DNA of 64,000 nt from Capniomyces stellatus (GCA_001661515.1 LUVW01000002.1:193850-257849); one strand, 5' to 3'. Counted from the first letter of the stretch, positions 46,399 through 58,336 are shown. A program made the numbers and translations. Notes: a model not told the origin generated them from the letters alone.

Positions 46399-48370
46399 TT
46401 AAAGATTTAAGTGGTAGAGTACCCAAGGTACAATATAGACAGCTACAAATCCTATTCCAGTGTAAATGGGCAGTCTGGCCAGATTATTTGAAGAATAGAC
46501 TACACCAGTGCCGCTTTTTAGCTCGATATTGGCTAGTTTATCACTGCTAACGTGATTAAAAGATATGCCATTTGATGTGTCGTTTGATTTTTCAGTCAAT
46601 CCGTGGCTATCGATCTGCGTATTATTCTGGCGAATCTTTTTCACATGGCCATCAATCAATTTACGGAATACCGGAGTTGAAGCTGCTTTCCATAAAGCTA
46701 TGAGCGTTACTCCTACCAAAATTTTTAAGCATCACAGATTTGAAATAGAGAAAGAAAGAAAAACTAACGGGCAAGTAATCATAAGCACGAGGACAATCGC
46801 AGATAAGCATGTAGATATAGACGCAGATATAGGTGCAGACGCAGATACAGATATAGATATAGATACATGAAACAATAGTTTGATATTGTTCCAAGAGCTC
46901 AGGCATTGACGGTATCTGAGTCACAGTAAATACAGAAACCATCTAAACTCACCTGCAACAATTCTAATCAGATGTAGCTCGGCTCCAATTTCCTCTCTAT
47001 TGGACAAAGGCGGGTGTCTACCAACAACAAACGAGCCATACACTACGCCCAGGCCTGCTGATAGCGCGGAAAATCTAAAAGCGAAAGCAAATTTCAGTCA
47101 ACCTCAGCAACAAAAAAAAAGAAAAGGAAAAGAAAATGTGCTAGCACACAAACAAACTAGTTGTTGAAGCTTGGCAGTCAATAGCCTGGGTTGCGCCGGC
47201 TGTCATAAAAATAAATAGTTTTGAAAACATTTTACCGAGGTAAACTTACGTATCTTCGTGACAAGGGCATTCTCCAGCAAATAGCGGGTGACTGTAAAGT
47301 ATCAAAAACACAACTAGGGTTGCTAGAATCGGACCTAATTGCATAGGTTCAAAAATGATATTGTAACTGGTCCCCGATAAAAATAACAATAAAAATAAAT
47401 CAAGCGTATTCACTGGCCAAAAACATCGTCAACAGACACAGGCTTTTGGAGGGTATGTATGCATAACATACCTTCGATGCCACCAAGATAGAAAAACACA
47501 TCTAGCTCGTTGTGACAGAATGTAAATGGTACTGCTATTCCAGCCCCTATCAAAATTCCACCACCAACATCAACCATAGAGTGCATACCGCAATATACTC
47601 TCCCAAACAGCACCGATACTACTAAGCCCCAAACAGTGCCCAAAAATATAAAGGCTGAAGGCACCATGTTATACAGCTGTATTAATGAGCTGCTCATGTT
47701 GGACTCAAGTGTAATACCAGTAATAAATATCGCTGTTCCAACTACGTATGCAGAGTGTGTCGAAGGGAAGCCATATTCCAACGAATGGCCAGAATTAAAG
47801 CTCAGCCGCTCAAGAGGCGGCGAAGGTGGGCGTTGTGCCGATACGTAGTCCTTGGCCCAGCCCGTAATTGCAACAGTTAGTAATACAACAATCGTCAAGC
47901 CACGAGCTGCTTTTTCAAGGCCAAGCCAGAATAGAATAGGTAGCATATATGTAAAAAACACATGATCACACGCCACCGCAACAAATTTTAAATAAAAATC
48001 CAAAAATGGGTGCCTAAAAGTTTTCTGAATGCAAGAATAACAACACATATTGTACAATTAATACATGTATAAAATTTCCGCCAGCTGTTTATCTTACAAA
48101 AAGAAAAAAGTAGAGTACAAAAAAAAAATAAACGAACCCTAACTCCCCCTCTCCCAATCGACTAGATGAGAAAACGATAATAAAAATAAATGTGGGATGG
48201 GTGTTTCTATGGCGTACCTGAACTTTTTTCAGTGTCTCAACTTCGTTTAATACTCGTTGGCCAATAAGATTATTTATCCAGATCCTGAAGGGGCTGTAAT
48301 GAACCAGAATGCTGCTTTTTTCTTCACTAATCCGCTGGTTAGCACTTTGGACATCGTTTGGTTCAGCCAT
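46399..48370 (-). CDS. LCB3: Sphingoid base-1-phosphate phosphatase (PAP2 family, Lcb3/SGPP type)
   Basis: Removes phosphate from sphingosine/dihydrosphingosine 1-phosphate in the ER membrane. Five exons, all phases agree: 46399-46712, 46953-47074, 47250-47334, 47472-48024, 48218-48370; 408 residues. The three lipid-phosphatase motifs are present: KDYVSAQRPPSPP (K-x6-RP), GFPSTHS (PSGH variant with Thr) and GRVYCGMHSMVDVGGG (SR-x5-H-x3-D variant with Gly before Arg). Thr replacing Gly in PSTHS is the rule in the Lcb3/SGPP subfamily, which argues against a generic PAP2. Hydrophobic segments include HVFFTYMLPILFWLG, LTIVVLLTVAITGWA, SAFIFLGTVWGLVVSVLFG, LATLVVFLILYSHPLF and a C-terminal TGIGFVAVYIVPWVL. 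Start MAEPNDVQSANQ at 48370. A short GATATA-type repeat lies in the last intron (46811-46866). Confidence 0.9.
46811..46866. repeat. Imperfect (AGATAT/GCAGAC)n repeat in an intron
   Basis: Diverged hexanucleotide repeat within the 240-nt last intron of the phosphatase gene. Confidence 0.8.
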
Positions 48371-49589
48371 GTTAAAGCCGAATTGTTTTAAAAAATTCAG
48401 CTGTTTTCTAACAATCCAAGAAAATCTGGTAAAATGTAAAAGCGGGGTTATAGCGTTGGTGGGTTATATACCTAAACAAGGAATATATAATTCCAGTTGC
48501 TCCGCTACTTTTTAACCCTATCTAGCCTAGGAGCACCGGCACTTTAGGAGTATTTTTAATTTAAAAAAACCCGCCATTTTATTCTTGAAATAACAATTAC
48601 GGGTTAATTGTTTCGAGAATTCGTTTTCATTTCGGTAAAAAGAAAAAAACTATTTAGCGAATCTACTAGTAAACCAATTTTGTAATTTCAGCTGATTAAC
48701 GAGATTACGCCGAGCTAGCTAGAAGTGATTGGCGCCATATTATGTAGACTTTTTTGCTAGCTTGTTTTTGGCGAGTACAAAATTTAATCAATAACGAATC
48801 TGGTTGGCAATTGAATGTACAATTAGCAGGCACACGGCATCAAGAGTATTACAGAATCAATGCCTAAATCAAGTTACTAGTTAGCCAACTTAAGAGTGCC
48901 AATTTCTCGATTTTGTTCTAAAGTGTGTTTAGCTGTGATTTTTCAATTCTTTGAGGGAAGGCTATCTACTCTGTTTTGTTGACTATTGACTATTGACCAA
49001 AAATGCCAGAAGGAGAAGAAATATTAAATTGTAAGCACAAAAATGGAAATGCTTAAGAAACTTTGCCACGGATACCAACAAAATATTTTACTGTGTATGT
49101 GTTTGACACTCAATGTTGCTTACAATTCATTTATAGCCAAAGCAAATATTCGATATGCATGAACTATAAAAGCCAACAAATCCAGGTTCAGAGCCACAGA
49201 ATTAAATGAATACAAAATTTATAATTGAACAAGAATATAAATGCAAAGTGTTTGCATTTTGCAACTAGAATGAAACCCAAGAGCAAAACTAAAAATGCAA
49301 GAGTAAATTGGAGTATATCATTAATAAATGAATTTGCGTTTTGCTGAACAAGGGTTTCCAATCAAGTATAAAGGTAGAAAATCACAGATATTAAATACCA
49401 TGTAACAAGTCCATCAAGCCAATGTTAGTTTATATTGGCTTGGGTTTATTGATCAACAAGGTTTAAAAAAACAGAGCAACTTGGATATCAATATAAAAAA
49501 AATAAAGTGGCTTGGGGGTTGGGGGAGGAAGGTGTTGTTAAGCATAGCTAACTTACGGTAAAAGTGACATAATCCTGCTATTTTTTTAT

Positions 49590-49670
49590 CTTGACTTTTG
49601 GGTTTTGACTTTTGGGTGTTGACTTTTGGGTTTTGGATTTTGACTTTTGGATTTTGACTTTTGAGTTTTA
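49590..49670. repeat. Tandem repeat TTTTGACTTTTGGG (about 14-15 bp)
   Basis: Five to six imperfect copies of TTTTGGGTTTTGACT-type units in the long promoter region of the LPMO-like gene. Confidence 0.85.
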
Positions 49671-50517
49671 GATTTCTTGTTCACTGCTTTGTGTACATTC
49701 CTCTGGGTTTGGTATCTACTCTAGTTGTGTTGCGTTTTTATTGCCAATGTAAGCTGGAGTGATACCCAGTATCGAGGCAAAGATTTTGTTTGATGATGAT
49801 TAGTTAAGACCAATTGGCTCAATTGTTTTGCGCTATTTATTTGCCTGACTGCTCTTCAATTATTGTGTTGTAAATAACAATTCCAGTATAAACTATTGGA
49901 GTATTTAAGACTTAATAAAATGTTAGCAGTTATCCAAAAAAAAGGCACTAGGCAAAAAGCTTGACCAAGGACGCGAGCGAATAAGCAATTGAGTATAATA
50001 AAAAGGCGACAAACATTAACTTACTTGACGATAAACTGTATTTGATTCGGATAGATTTGATTTGATTTGGTTACAATTGTAACGCTTGATTAGAGTGGTG
50101 CCTATTTGTTTGTAAGCATCAATTTTAATACATATTTGCTTTTATTGTTTTCATTTTTAGAGGAGAAAGAGCTAACTAAGTGTCTAATATAGAGAGATCG
50201 AGTGTAATGTAAAATATAGCATTTCCACGTAGTACCAGAGCAAAATAAGCAACCATGTTAAAGCAAAAACAAATATATGTTTGCATAATAAGACATTTAT
50301 CGGTTTAAGATTATTCTGTATTTGTATGTAAATTATAAAAATTGCAAATTTATGCACCTCAATACTACAAATGTTACTGGCACCGTTCTTTTGAACCACA
50401 AACCTAATGTTTTTGAGTGGCGCATTTATTCCAGTTAACATTGCAATATCAATGTAGTCACACACCTTCAATGTTCGTTTATCAAGACAATATACAGAGT
50501 ACTATCGAAAAAAAGTG

Positions 50518-50525
50518 TATAAATA
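50518..50525 (+). promoter_or_regulatory. TATA box of the second LPMO-like gene
   Basis: TATAAATA, 174 nt upstream of the ATG at 50699. The leader between is A/C-rich (CAAAACATAAAAAAACC), as in highly expressed fungal genes. The same octamer precedes the secreted repeat-protein gene at 60451. Confidence 0.5.
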
Positions 50526-50698
50526 CACGCTAATCCACATTAAAATTAAAATCATCAAAGTACATTCATCATCGAATTCACATCAACTCATACACATTTC
50601 AATTTCAAAAGCATAAGCTGTAATCAAGTAAATCTTAACAAGATTACAATAACAGAACAAAACAAAACATAAAAAAACCAACATCAACCTAACCAATC

Positions 50699-51544
50699 AT
50701 GGCAAAACTAAACATCGCATTATTCTTGAGTCTTATTGTTTCAAGTGCATCCGCACACATGGCAATGATTGAACCATGCCCAAGACTCTCTCCAAACAAC
50801 CCAAAGTGCCCAGCAGGTGATCCAGTAGACTACAACATCAAGACACCAGTTGGAGTAACTGACAAGATTATCAGCCCACTGTGCAAAACAAGCCAGAAGT
50901 CATCAAGAGTAGTTGATACTTGGACTGCAGGAAGCACAGTTACTGTCAAGTTCCAACCTGACGGAGCTGCGCACAGTGGAGGTCATTGCCAGTTTGCACT
51001 GTCGTATGACGGAGGAGAAACATTTGTCGTTATACACGATGAGCTCAGATACTGCTTCTTCAATGGGCCAGCTAACAGTAACATTGCTGAAAAGACTTCG
51101 TATACTATTAATCTTCCAGCAGATCTACCATCAAGCAATAATGCTGTGTTTGCTTGGACTTGGATCAATGCCAGTGGAAACCGTGAATATTACATGAACT
51201 GTGCCGATATTGCAATTAAAGGCACATCAAGTAGCTTCACCGGACCCAAGCTTTTGGTTGCCAACTATGGCCCTGATACACCATTAGTCGAAGAATTCAG
51301 TGGAAATTACGAGAGTGGTATTGATCTCCTTAAAAAGAGACCAATGATCACAGTTACCGGATCCGGAGCCACCTCATCCGGCAGTTCTGCAGTAGTATCC
51401 AAGGCCAGCACCTCGGCAGCAACTACAGCCGCAACTACAGCCGCATCTACAACCAACTCTAGCTGCAGACCAAGACCAACCAGCAGCTTGACAAATGCTG
51501 ATAGATGCAGATGTGATAGCAACAACAATCCATACATGATCTAG
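50699..51544 (+). CDS. Secreted LPMO-like protein (AA11-type), without chitin-binding tail
   Basis: Single exon, 281 residues. Signal peptide 1-19 (ALFLSLIVSSASA), mature N-terminus His20 (HMAMIEPCPRL). Second brace His likely His92 in AAHSGGHCQFALSYDGG; Tyr165 in GNREYYMNCAD at the axial position. The catalytic half is strongly similar to the protein at 41705-42985: shared IKTPVG/IG, SPLCK, WTAG, VVIHDEL, YCFFNGP and YMNCADI blocks. It differs after residue about 220, where a short Ser/Thr/Ala-rich stretch replaces the long linker and module, and it ends with a Cys-containing tail (SSCRPRPTS, DRCRCDSNNN). The Ser/Thr stretch is likely O-glycosylated. Role as for the paralogue: oxidative attack on chitin or a related glycan, inferred. 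Probably a duplicate with loss or gain of the binding module. Confidence 0.87.
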   Translation: MAKLNIALFLSLIVSSASAHMAMIEPCPRLSPNNPKCPAGDPVDYNIKTPVGVTDKIISPLCKTSQKSSRVVDTWTAGSTVTVKFQPDGAAHSGGHCQFALSYDGGETFVVIHDELRYCFFNGPANSNIAEKTSYTINLPADLPSSNNAVFAWTWINASGNREYYMNCADIAIKGTSSSFTGPKLLVANYGPDTPLVEEFSGNYESGIDLLKKRPMITVTGSGATSSGSSAVVSKASTSAATTAATTAASTTNSSCRPRPTSSLTNADRCRCDSNNNPYMI

Positions 51545-53884
51545 AAACCAACACTCTTAGCCGCAGCAGTGCTGTAAATTGGAGTCAGACGATCCAGATA
51601 AATCGCTAATAATAGCGCGTTGCGTTTACAAATGATCAATGGAAAGTACAACCGGCGATTTTATTATTATTTTTTGTTTTTAATCTAGGCAAGGTATTTT
51701 TGTATACAATTAAATACACTTTGAAGATTAAAAGTTTTACAATATAAATAAATTAAATGGAAAAAAAAAAATTCCACAACATGGGAAATTGTGTCTTACA
51801 AGCATACCATTAAGCGTGTTTAAATATAAACAATGATTCCCGCTCGGATATAGTGTGTTTTCTCAAGAACCTACTTTCCCCTAACCTACTTTCCCCTAAC
51901 CTTATTTTCTCATATCCCATTTCCTGCCCACATTCCAACTAACATCGGTATGCTTTGCAATAGAGGTATGGGTGCTATGTCAAAGCGGTCGGCGGAATAC
52001 GCAGTAAGTTTTAAAGATGATATTTGGGGTTACTAGAGCAGCTTTGGTAAGTTTGGTATAATTCGTGGTATTTAAAGCATTGGTTTCGAGTGAAGGTTTA
52101 CTGCTTAGGCCAGATTAAACCTCCTCAAAAGTTCATTTAAAGAAGTAAGAAAAAGAAAAAGGCCATTTGTGACCAATATGGGCTCTTTATTTGGTTTAAG
52201 TGTAGTAATATTGCTGATACGATTGATTAGTGAAACGTTTGTGTTTGGGTTTCCTAGTGCTGATACAAATCTACAAGCTTTACCCGTTGGGTTTATATTT
52301 GTGTTCTCTTTTACTTCGTACCCGGTATTGTCTGCTGAAGGGGTATTTTTGCAGCCTATTTTCTGGATTATTAAGTCAAATCCGACTCGAGCCAATGAAT
52401 GTATTAGATCAGTATCGATTAAACCAAAATCAGATTAAGCTTTTTATATTGGTAGATTAAGTTTTTAATAGGTACTTATTTTAAGCTTTTTTTTCAAAAC
52501 AGTTCACAAATTAATTGAAATGAGCAGCGTTAGCGTAAGCAGCTGGAGAATTGTCACCACTGCTTTTAGTGTTTACGGAATATAAAGTAGCGCCATATAA
52601 TCCCCATTGGTTTCAAGGTAAAGGGGGGAACTTATTCTGTATAGTCATATAAGCGAATTGTAAAAATAAAATGGCTTGTAAGTGCGGTAAAACATAAAGC
52701 GGTTTGGACTAAGCGTAAAAGCCGTCTGTTGCTACTTATTATTGCATTTAAGCATTTATGTTTGACTAGAGACGGCAAGCTAGTTTTTCCTGATGCGACT
52801 TTGGTGCCGGTGGGGCTTTTGTTTAAATTGCACTGACTCATTAAAGAAAAGGTATTTCCGATCTTTGTTAATGCCATAGAGCAGAAGGCTAGTATATAGT
52901 AAGAACAGACTGATAGGGGGGTGCGGGAACTTTATTTCTAAGTGATAGCTTACTAACACTATCAATGATATGGATTATTAATCCTGTTAAATCGAGACTA
53001 ATTAAAAGTAAGATGGTTGATAAAGGACAAATTCAGCTAAATGAACAAGATGGCGGGCTTTGGGACTATTGGTTGCCGTTTTAATAAATACACGATTATA
53101 GCGTTTATTACAACATGACAAAGATTATTTGATGGCTAATATATCCAACAGGATGTTTTTTAATGCCAAACAGGCTAATAGAATTTGCTTTGAGATTTTG
53201 CTAGTATTTACTTGAATTTTTAATTTTAATAATTTGTGATCTAATTAGTAAATTGACGGCGAAAAAAACAATAAAGAGACTGAAACACTAATAGAAACAA
53301 AGGAGAATGGCGAATAGATTAAAAAAAAGTAAACAACAGCAAACGTTAAAAGGCTAAAAAGTAGACGAAATAGCAACAAAAGCGGAATAAATGACATTTA
53401 TAGTTTTGGGATCTTGCAATTAATTAACAGATAAAATTGCAAAAGGATTAGCGAGTATGAAAAAAAAGTGCTGATTTAAGTTTAATAGTAAGCAGATTCA
53501 GTTAATGCAGCTTAAACCAAGTTTTCTTTTTTTTTTTTTATTTTTATGCCACAAAGTTATAGTTGATGGAATAGTTATACCAAAAATCTAAAAGTAGAGC
53601 AAGCCAAGAAGTAAAGATAAAAACATATCAGTTTCTTAAAGACCGAGGTGTCAGAAGTAGTAACACTAGCGAACACAATATTACTAGGACTTCAACACAA
53701 ATACAAAGAAAAGAGGCTAGAAAGTAGAGAGGCAATATATTAAATCTAGCTAACCAAAGCGCACCATTGCTGTTAAATAAACAAAGGCAGTAAGTAAGTT
53801 TAGAAGTATTGATAAACAAACTGGGAAAAGAGATTGTTGACCAAAAGAAAGAAAAGAGGAAAAAGAAAGCGAGCGGGAAAAAAA
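51545..53884. other. Intergenic with one weak gene candidate
   Basis: Between the LPMO-like and Bro1-family genes. Starts with a duplicated CTACTTTCCCCTAAC (51870-51902). The two-exon candidate at 51950-52438 is given separately. Region 52660-53090 contains broken plus-strand frames (KLVFPDATLVPVGLLF, DGGLWDYWLPF) that faintly resemble part of that candidate and may be a decayed copy. The last 300 bp are purine-rich leader of the Bro1-family gene. Confidence 0.4.
51950..52438 (+). CDS. Candidate two-exon gene, small basic membrane protein
   Basis: Weak call. An ATG at 51950 opens MLCNRGMGAMSKRSAEYA and meets a perfect donor GTAAGT at 52004. The acceptor CTGCTTAG at 52107-52108 restores phase 0 into a 110-codon frame ending at 52438: a basic stretch (KEVRKRKRP), a hydrophobic helix (LFGLSVVILLIRLI), a second hydrophobic region (PVGFIFVFSF) and a short polar tail. 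The total is 127 residues. I recognise no family. Support comes only from splice signals and phase; the minus strand also has an open frame here. It could be a fragment of a decayed element, since a diverged similar stretch follows at 52700. Confidence 0.28.
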
Positions 53885-56800
53885 ATGGAAAAGCCACTGA
53901 GATTGCCACAAATAGAGATTGAGCTGAAGCATACAAAAAATGTATCGTGGAAGTCAGCAATATCGGGGTACATTGAAAAGGTGTTTCAAGAGGATCCAGG
54001 AAATTACAAGAAGGAAGTGGAAAAGTTGGATTTGTTGAGAGAAGAGATGAGGGAGGCAAAGTGTGATATTAGGGGAAGAAATGCAGTTTATAGATACTAC
54101 TCGCAGATAAATTTGATTGAATTGCGATTGCCAGCAGGGAAGCCGATATTAGGACCAAAGTTTGACTGGAGCGACACCATTACTGGGGAAAACATGGTGC
54201 AGCAGAGTTTGGCGTTTGAGAAGGCAGGGGTGTTATTCAACCTGGCAACTATCCAGGCAATGTATGCAAACAGTAGGCTTTTGAATAAAAAAAAAAGAGG
54301 GAGCAAGCAGAAACCCGAAGGGAGAGAAGGGAAAAATGGCAAGGGCGAGGAAAGAGATGAGGATGGTGAAGAGGGAAAGGAAAAAGAGGAAGATGACGGT
54401 GAAGAGGGTGAGGATGGGGATGTTAGCGAGGAAGGGGGAAGTGAGGAAAAGGATAGCGGGGAGGAGGGAAGTGAGGATGATGAGGAGGAAGATGATGATG
54501 CAAAGGAAAAGATTGGAGAGGATTTGAAGGTGTCGTGTTCGGGGTATCAGTGTGCGAGCGAATTGTACATGTACTTGGAGAAGAACTTTATGCATGCGCC
54601 ATCACTGGATCTGCACAAGCAAACGGTATCGATACTGGCGCAGATAGTGATAGCGCAGGCACACGAGTGTGTGATTGAAAAGGCATGCTGGGAGAGCAAG
54701 AAGGGGGCGGTTGTGGCAAAGTTGGCGGCACAGGCGGCGTATATGTATTCAATGATAGTGCATCAGTATACGAAGGACGATGATTCGGATGAGGATACTG
54801 GGGACGAGAACGAGTTGGATAAGAGCGACTTACCGCAGGGATGGCAGATAGTTTCTGAGGTTAAGGCAAAGTACTATGACGCACTGTCGCAGTTTTATGA
54901 AGCAATATCAGCACAGGGTAAAGGAAACTACGGGGAGTCGCTGAGAAGACTTGAGCTAGCAAAGAACAGGATCAAGCATGCGCGGGAGTTGTGTGATAAA
55001 TTTACGCCGTCGCTGTTTAGCAGCAGAGAAGTTATGGTGAAGGGAGTGGGGGAGGAGGGAGTTGGTAGGCTTATTGCAGCGGTTGACAAAGTGGTGGAGG
55101 AGATCAGCACAAAGCATAGGCAGGCAGAGTCGGACAACGATTTGATTTACCACGAGGAGGTGCCAGCGTTTAACAAAATCAAGCCTGTTGAACGGGTGGC
55201 GGTAGTGAAGCCAACGAAGCTGACCGACGTGATGGGGGAGGAGGAGCATGAGAGGATAGTGGGAGAGGATATATTCAGCAGACTGATACCGATGGAGGTG
55301 CATGAGAGAGCAAGCGTGTACAGCGAGGAGCAGTCGAACATGCTGAGGGCGGAGGAGGAGAAGGTTTTGGTGTCTGAGGGCGAGCTGGAGGCAGCAATAA
55401 GTTGCCTGCAGGTACCGGGGATACTGCGACTGATTTACCCATATGCAGAAAACAGCAAGAAGGCGATAGGGGCGGAGATTGAGAAGGCGTGTGAGCCAAG
55501 CGGAATGGTGCTGGAGGTGGTTAGAAAAGTCAACCTTGAGAGCAACATGGACAGCTTGTCTTCACAGCTAGACGCGACAAGGTCGAAGGTAGAGTATGAC
55601 TTGAAAAAGTGCATTGAGGCGCTGGAGAAGGAAAAAGGCCGGGTTGGGGAGACGCTGGAGTGGAGCCAGCTGCAGGAGGAACTGCACCTGAGACGCAAGG
55701 CGTTTCACCAGGCGTCAGATTCGGACGCGGTAGTCAAGAACCGGTTCAGCTCGTCAATAGAACCTGTGAAGGGCGTGCTGAACAAGCGGATGTCCTACTA
55801 TGATTATTTTAGAGGCAGGATTGAGCAGGCGCTGGAGAAGCTGGGGCTGGGCAGGGACTCGTCGAGCGGACAGGCGTTGCTGGATGTTGACCAGGACGAG
55901 CCAATTGGGCTCAAGTCCAGAGTTGATTTGGTAGAGGCGATGTACACAGACGCCATGGTGCTGAAAGAGGAGAGGAGAAAGTGTCTGGAGCAGCTGAAGG
56001 TGTCGGTGCACGAAGAGGACATATCAAGCGTGTTGGTGCTGAATGCGCCTTTGGGAAAGCGCGACGATGAACATTTGTTTGCAGAGGAACTGTCCAAGTT
56101 CAAGCCGCTGATAAACAAGCTCAAGACGTTTGATTTTGCACAGCAGCAAGTAATAAAGAAGCTTACCCGCGAAGTGAGAAGTCTTGTCGAGTATGTCGAA
56201 GTAAGAAACATCAACAAGAGGAAGGATGTGATTATGGTGGCAAAGGAGAAGGCCGAGATAGAACTGGTTAATGCGTGCAACGATTTTGAGCCGGTAGCGT
56301 CTGGGTTTTATAGCGGGATTCGGTTTTACGACGAGCTGGGCGGGATGGTTTTAAAGCTGCTTAGAAAGATCGATGCATTTGTCCGCCACAACGCGTATGA
56401 GCAGGGCTCCAACAACTCCAACACAGATACAAGGGAGCCTGCAAACGCTGCAAAGGTTCTGGACGTCAACAGAAGGAGCTATGCCAATGTAAACATCAAC
56501 AGAGAAGTTGCGCCGGGAGACGCAGAGAAGCAGATTGGCAGTCTGGGTGACCAAATGGGAAACATTAACATCCATGCCAACCAAACAGCTAATTCCGAAA
56601 ACACACAAAGGTCAGTGGTCTCGCCAAATGCCACCGGAAACAACGTCAATAACAACGTCATCACCCACATTGTTGCAAACTCGTTGGGCCAGAGCATGGA
56701 CAGGTTCAGGCCAGGATCTACTATAGACACAAAATCCCCAATCAACCAAATCAGGGCTAGTGCACATCGTGATTTGGCAAACAACAGCCCTGCCAAAAAC

Positions 56801-56935
56801 ATAGAAATATCGCCAGTCAACCAGAGAGTAAACAGCGAACTGACCCAGGCTGCTATGGAGGAAAGATATAGGCAAACCACTGCAATGGTCAATGCGTCTA
56901 TCATCCCTCTGAACGCCTCGCCACATCATCAGAAT

Positions 56936-56988
<53 letters not shown>

Positions 56989-58336
56989 TCAGAATCAGAA
57001 TCAGAGTCATAGTCATAGCCAGAGTCATAGCCAGGGCCAGAGTCATAACCAGCAGATATACCGGCAGGTCATGCCTGAAGATGAGGTCTCAAACGAGAGA
57101 AAGCTTTCTATAGCGGGAGTCCAACAAGGCACGAGTACAGCGTCGTTCCAGCAATACCAATCAGCGCAGAGTAGACATCAGCCAGATGAGTTTGACCCAG
57201 CCCTTATACACCACACCCACTACAGCAGCCATCAGAGCCATGGCCAGCCCGCAGCAGTTGTCTACAGCACAAACCCAGGCGTGGTGTACGCCAAACCAGC
57301 CCATATCTCTCATCAGCCAAACCAGCACCATGCTATTGAGCACCACCAACACTCTTACGTCGACCAACCCCATATCCGCCCAGTAGTAGTTTCATCACCC
57401 CACCAAGCCGTCCATCCTAATGTGTATGCTGTCCACAACAGCGGCGCCTTGTCCCCAAGCACTCTGCACGAACAAAAGCCTTCGTTTGGCCACCACACCG
57501 AGTATGTAACAAGGGAGGCTGTTCCTGCAAATGTTGTTTACCACCGCCCCCCAGTTGCCCAGTACCAGCAGGCCTGTGTCTGCTATGAGTCGCACAACGA
57601 ACCCGGCTTGGACCTGAATTCCAGATGCTACCAGTGTCAGCCTGAAATTGTCCCCACCAATCACAACCACAACCACAGCTATCCGTGCTGTGATAAGCCA
57701 GAGTACTCGCCAGTGACCCAACAAAGCTACCACTACACCACTTCGCCAAACACTCTGCCTCCAATCAGCTCGATATACCAACACCAACCTGCCAGCGTCA
57801 CCCCATACTTGCAAGATTACAACGGCTCATTTGGCACCCATAAGCAGTCAACATCTGAGTATATCCCCGTTTACACTGACCATACCAGTGCCCAACAATC
57901 CCACCAGCACGCAGCGTATCCCCCCCACCAACATAACCAAGGCCACATACATCATCAACAACAGCAGAGTTACCACCAGCAACCTATACAGCATCCAGTA
58001 GTTTACACCCAACACTCATCTCCACAACATCAGCCGCAGCACGTCCAGTATGTCTCTGTTCAACAGCCACACACTCAGCCTCATTATCACCCCACTTCTA
58101 GCAACCCCGTATACGTAACAAGTTTGTATCCTCAACACCAACAGGTTTCTCAACAAACACACAACCAGCATTACGCTGCAACAAACTCAACTGAAAACCA
58201 TGGACGCGGAAGCGGACACGGACATGTACACGGGCACGGGCACAGTCATGGTGGTGTTGGTGAAGGTGGAAGTGCAAATGTCAAGTACGTTGGTGCCCAA
58301 GCACCACACGCTTACAGACCTAATCTAATGGACTGA
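53885..58336 (+). CDS. BRO1-domain protein (Bro1/Rim20-PalA/ALIX family)
   Basis: ESCRT-associated scaffold that binds Snf7 at endosomes, for cargo sorting (Bro1) or pH signalling (Rim20/PalA). One exon, 1483 residues from the ATG at 53885. The BRO1 domain holds FDWSDTITG, EKAGVLFNLATIQAMYA, LAQIVIAQAHECVIEKA, LAAQAAYMYS, LSQFYEAISAQGKGNYGE and DNDLIYHEEVPAFNKIKPVER, all of which align with ALIX. An acidic/basic insert of about 80 residues splits it (about 135-215). The coiled V domain follows (residues about 430-860), then a 600-residue Gln/His/Pro/Tyr-rich tail with an Asn-Gln repeat and HVHGHGHSHGG near the end. The tail is prion-like. The first 2.5 kb is unusually purine-rich on the coding strand compared with neighbours. 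Bro1 versus Rim20 cannot be decided by eye; no C-terminal deubiquitinase-binding motif was recognised. Confidence 0.9.
56930..57055 (+). repeat. (CAGAAC)n coding repeat (Gln-Asn), then Ser-His-rich repeats
   Basis: About twelve near-perfect CAGAAC/CAGAAT units, followed by CATAGTCATAGCCAGAG-type units. In the Bro1-family protein this gives a Gln-Asn tract and then a Ser-His-Gln tract. Confidence 0.93.

Larger units (their letters stand above)
48371..50698. other. 2.3-kb divergent promoter region
   Basis: Lies between the start of the phosphatase gene (-) and that of the second LPMO-like gene (+). Features: a TTTTGACTTTTGGG tandem repeat (49590-49670) and a TATA box at 50518. At 49002 an ATG opens MPEGEEILN, followed by a clean donor GTAAGC and, about 110 nt on, a TATAG acceptor; splicing would give only about 16 codons, so I do not call a gene. 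Confidence 0.5.

Noticed and set aside
49002..49166. ATG opening MPEGEEILN followed by good donor and acceptor signals
   Set aside because: Splicing yields only about 16 codons before a stop; no further exon was found, so it is not called as a gene.
52105..52877. Minus-strand frames with NINPTGKA and NLNKSPTGTK, which looked related
   Set aside because: Resemblance is short and weak, no start/splice support; the plus strand gives an equally or better supported candidate.
53834..53884. Upstream extension of the Bro1-family gene from a TTG
   Set aside because: The extension is only Lys/Arg repeats from a purine-rich leader; the ATG at 53885 matches the BRO1 start.
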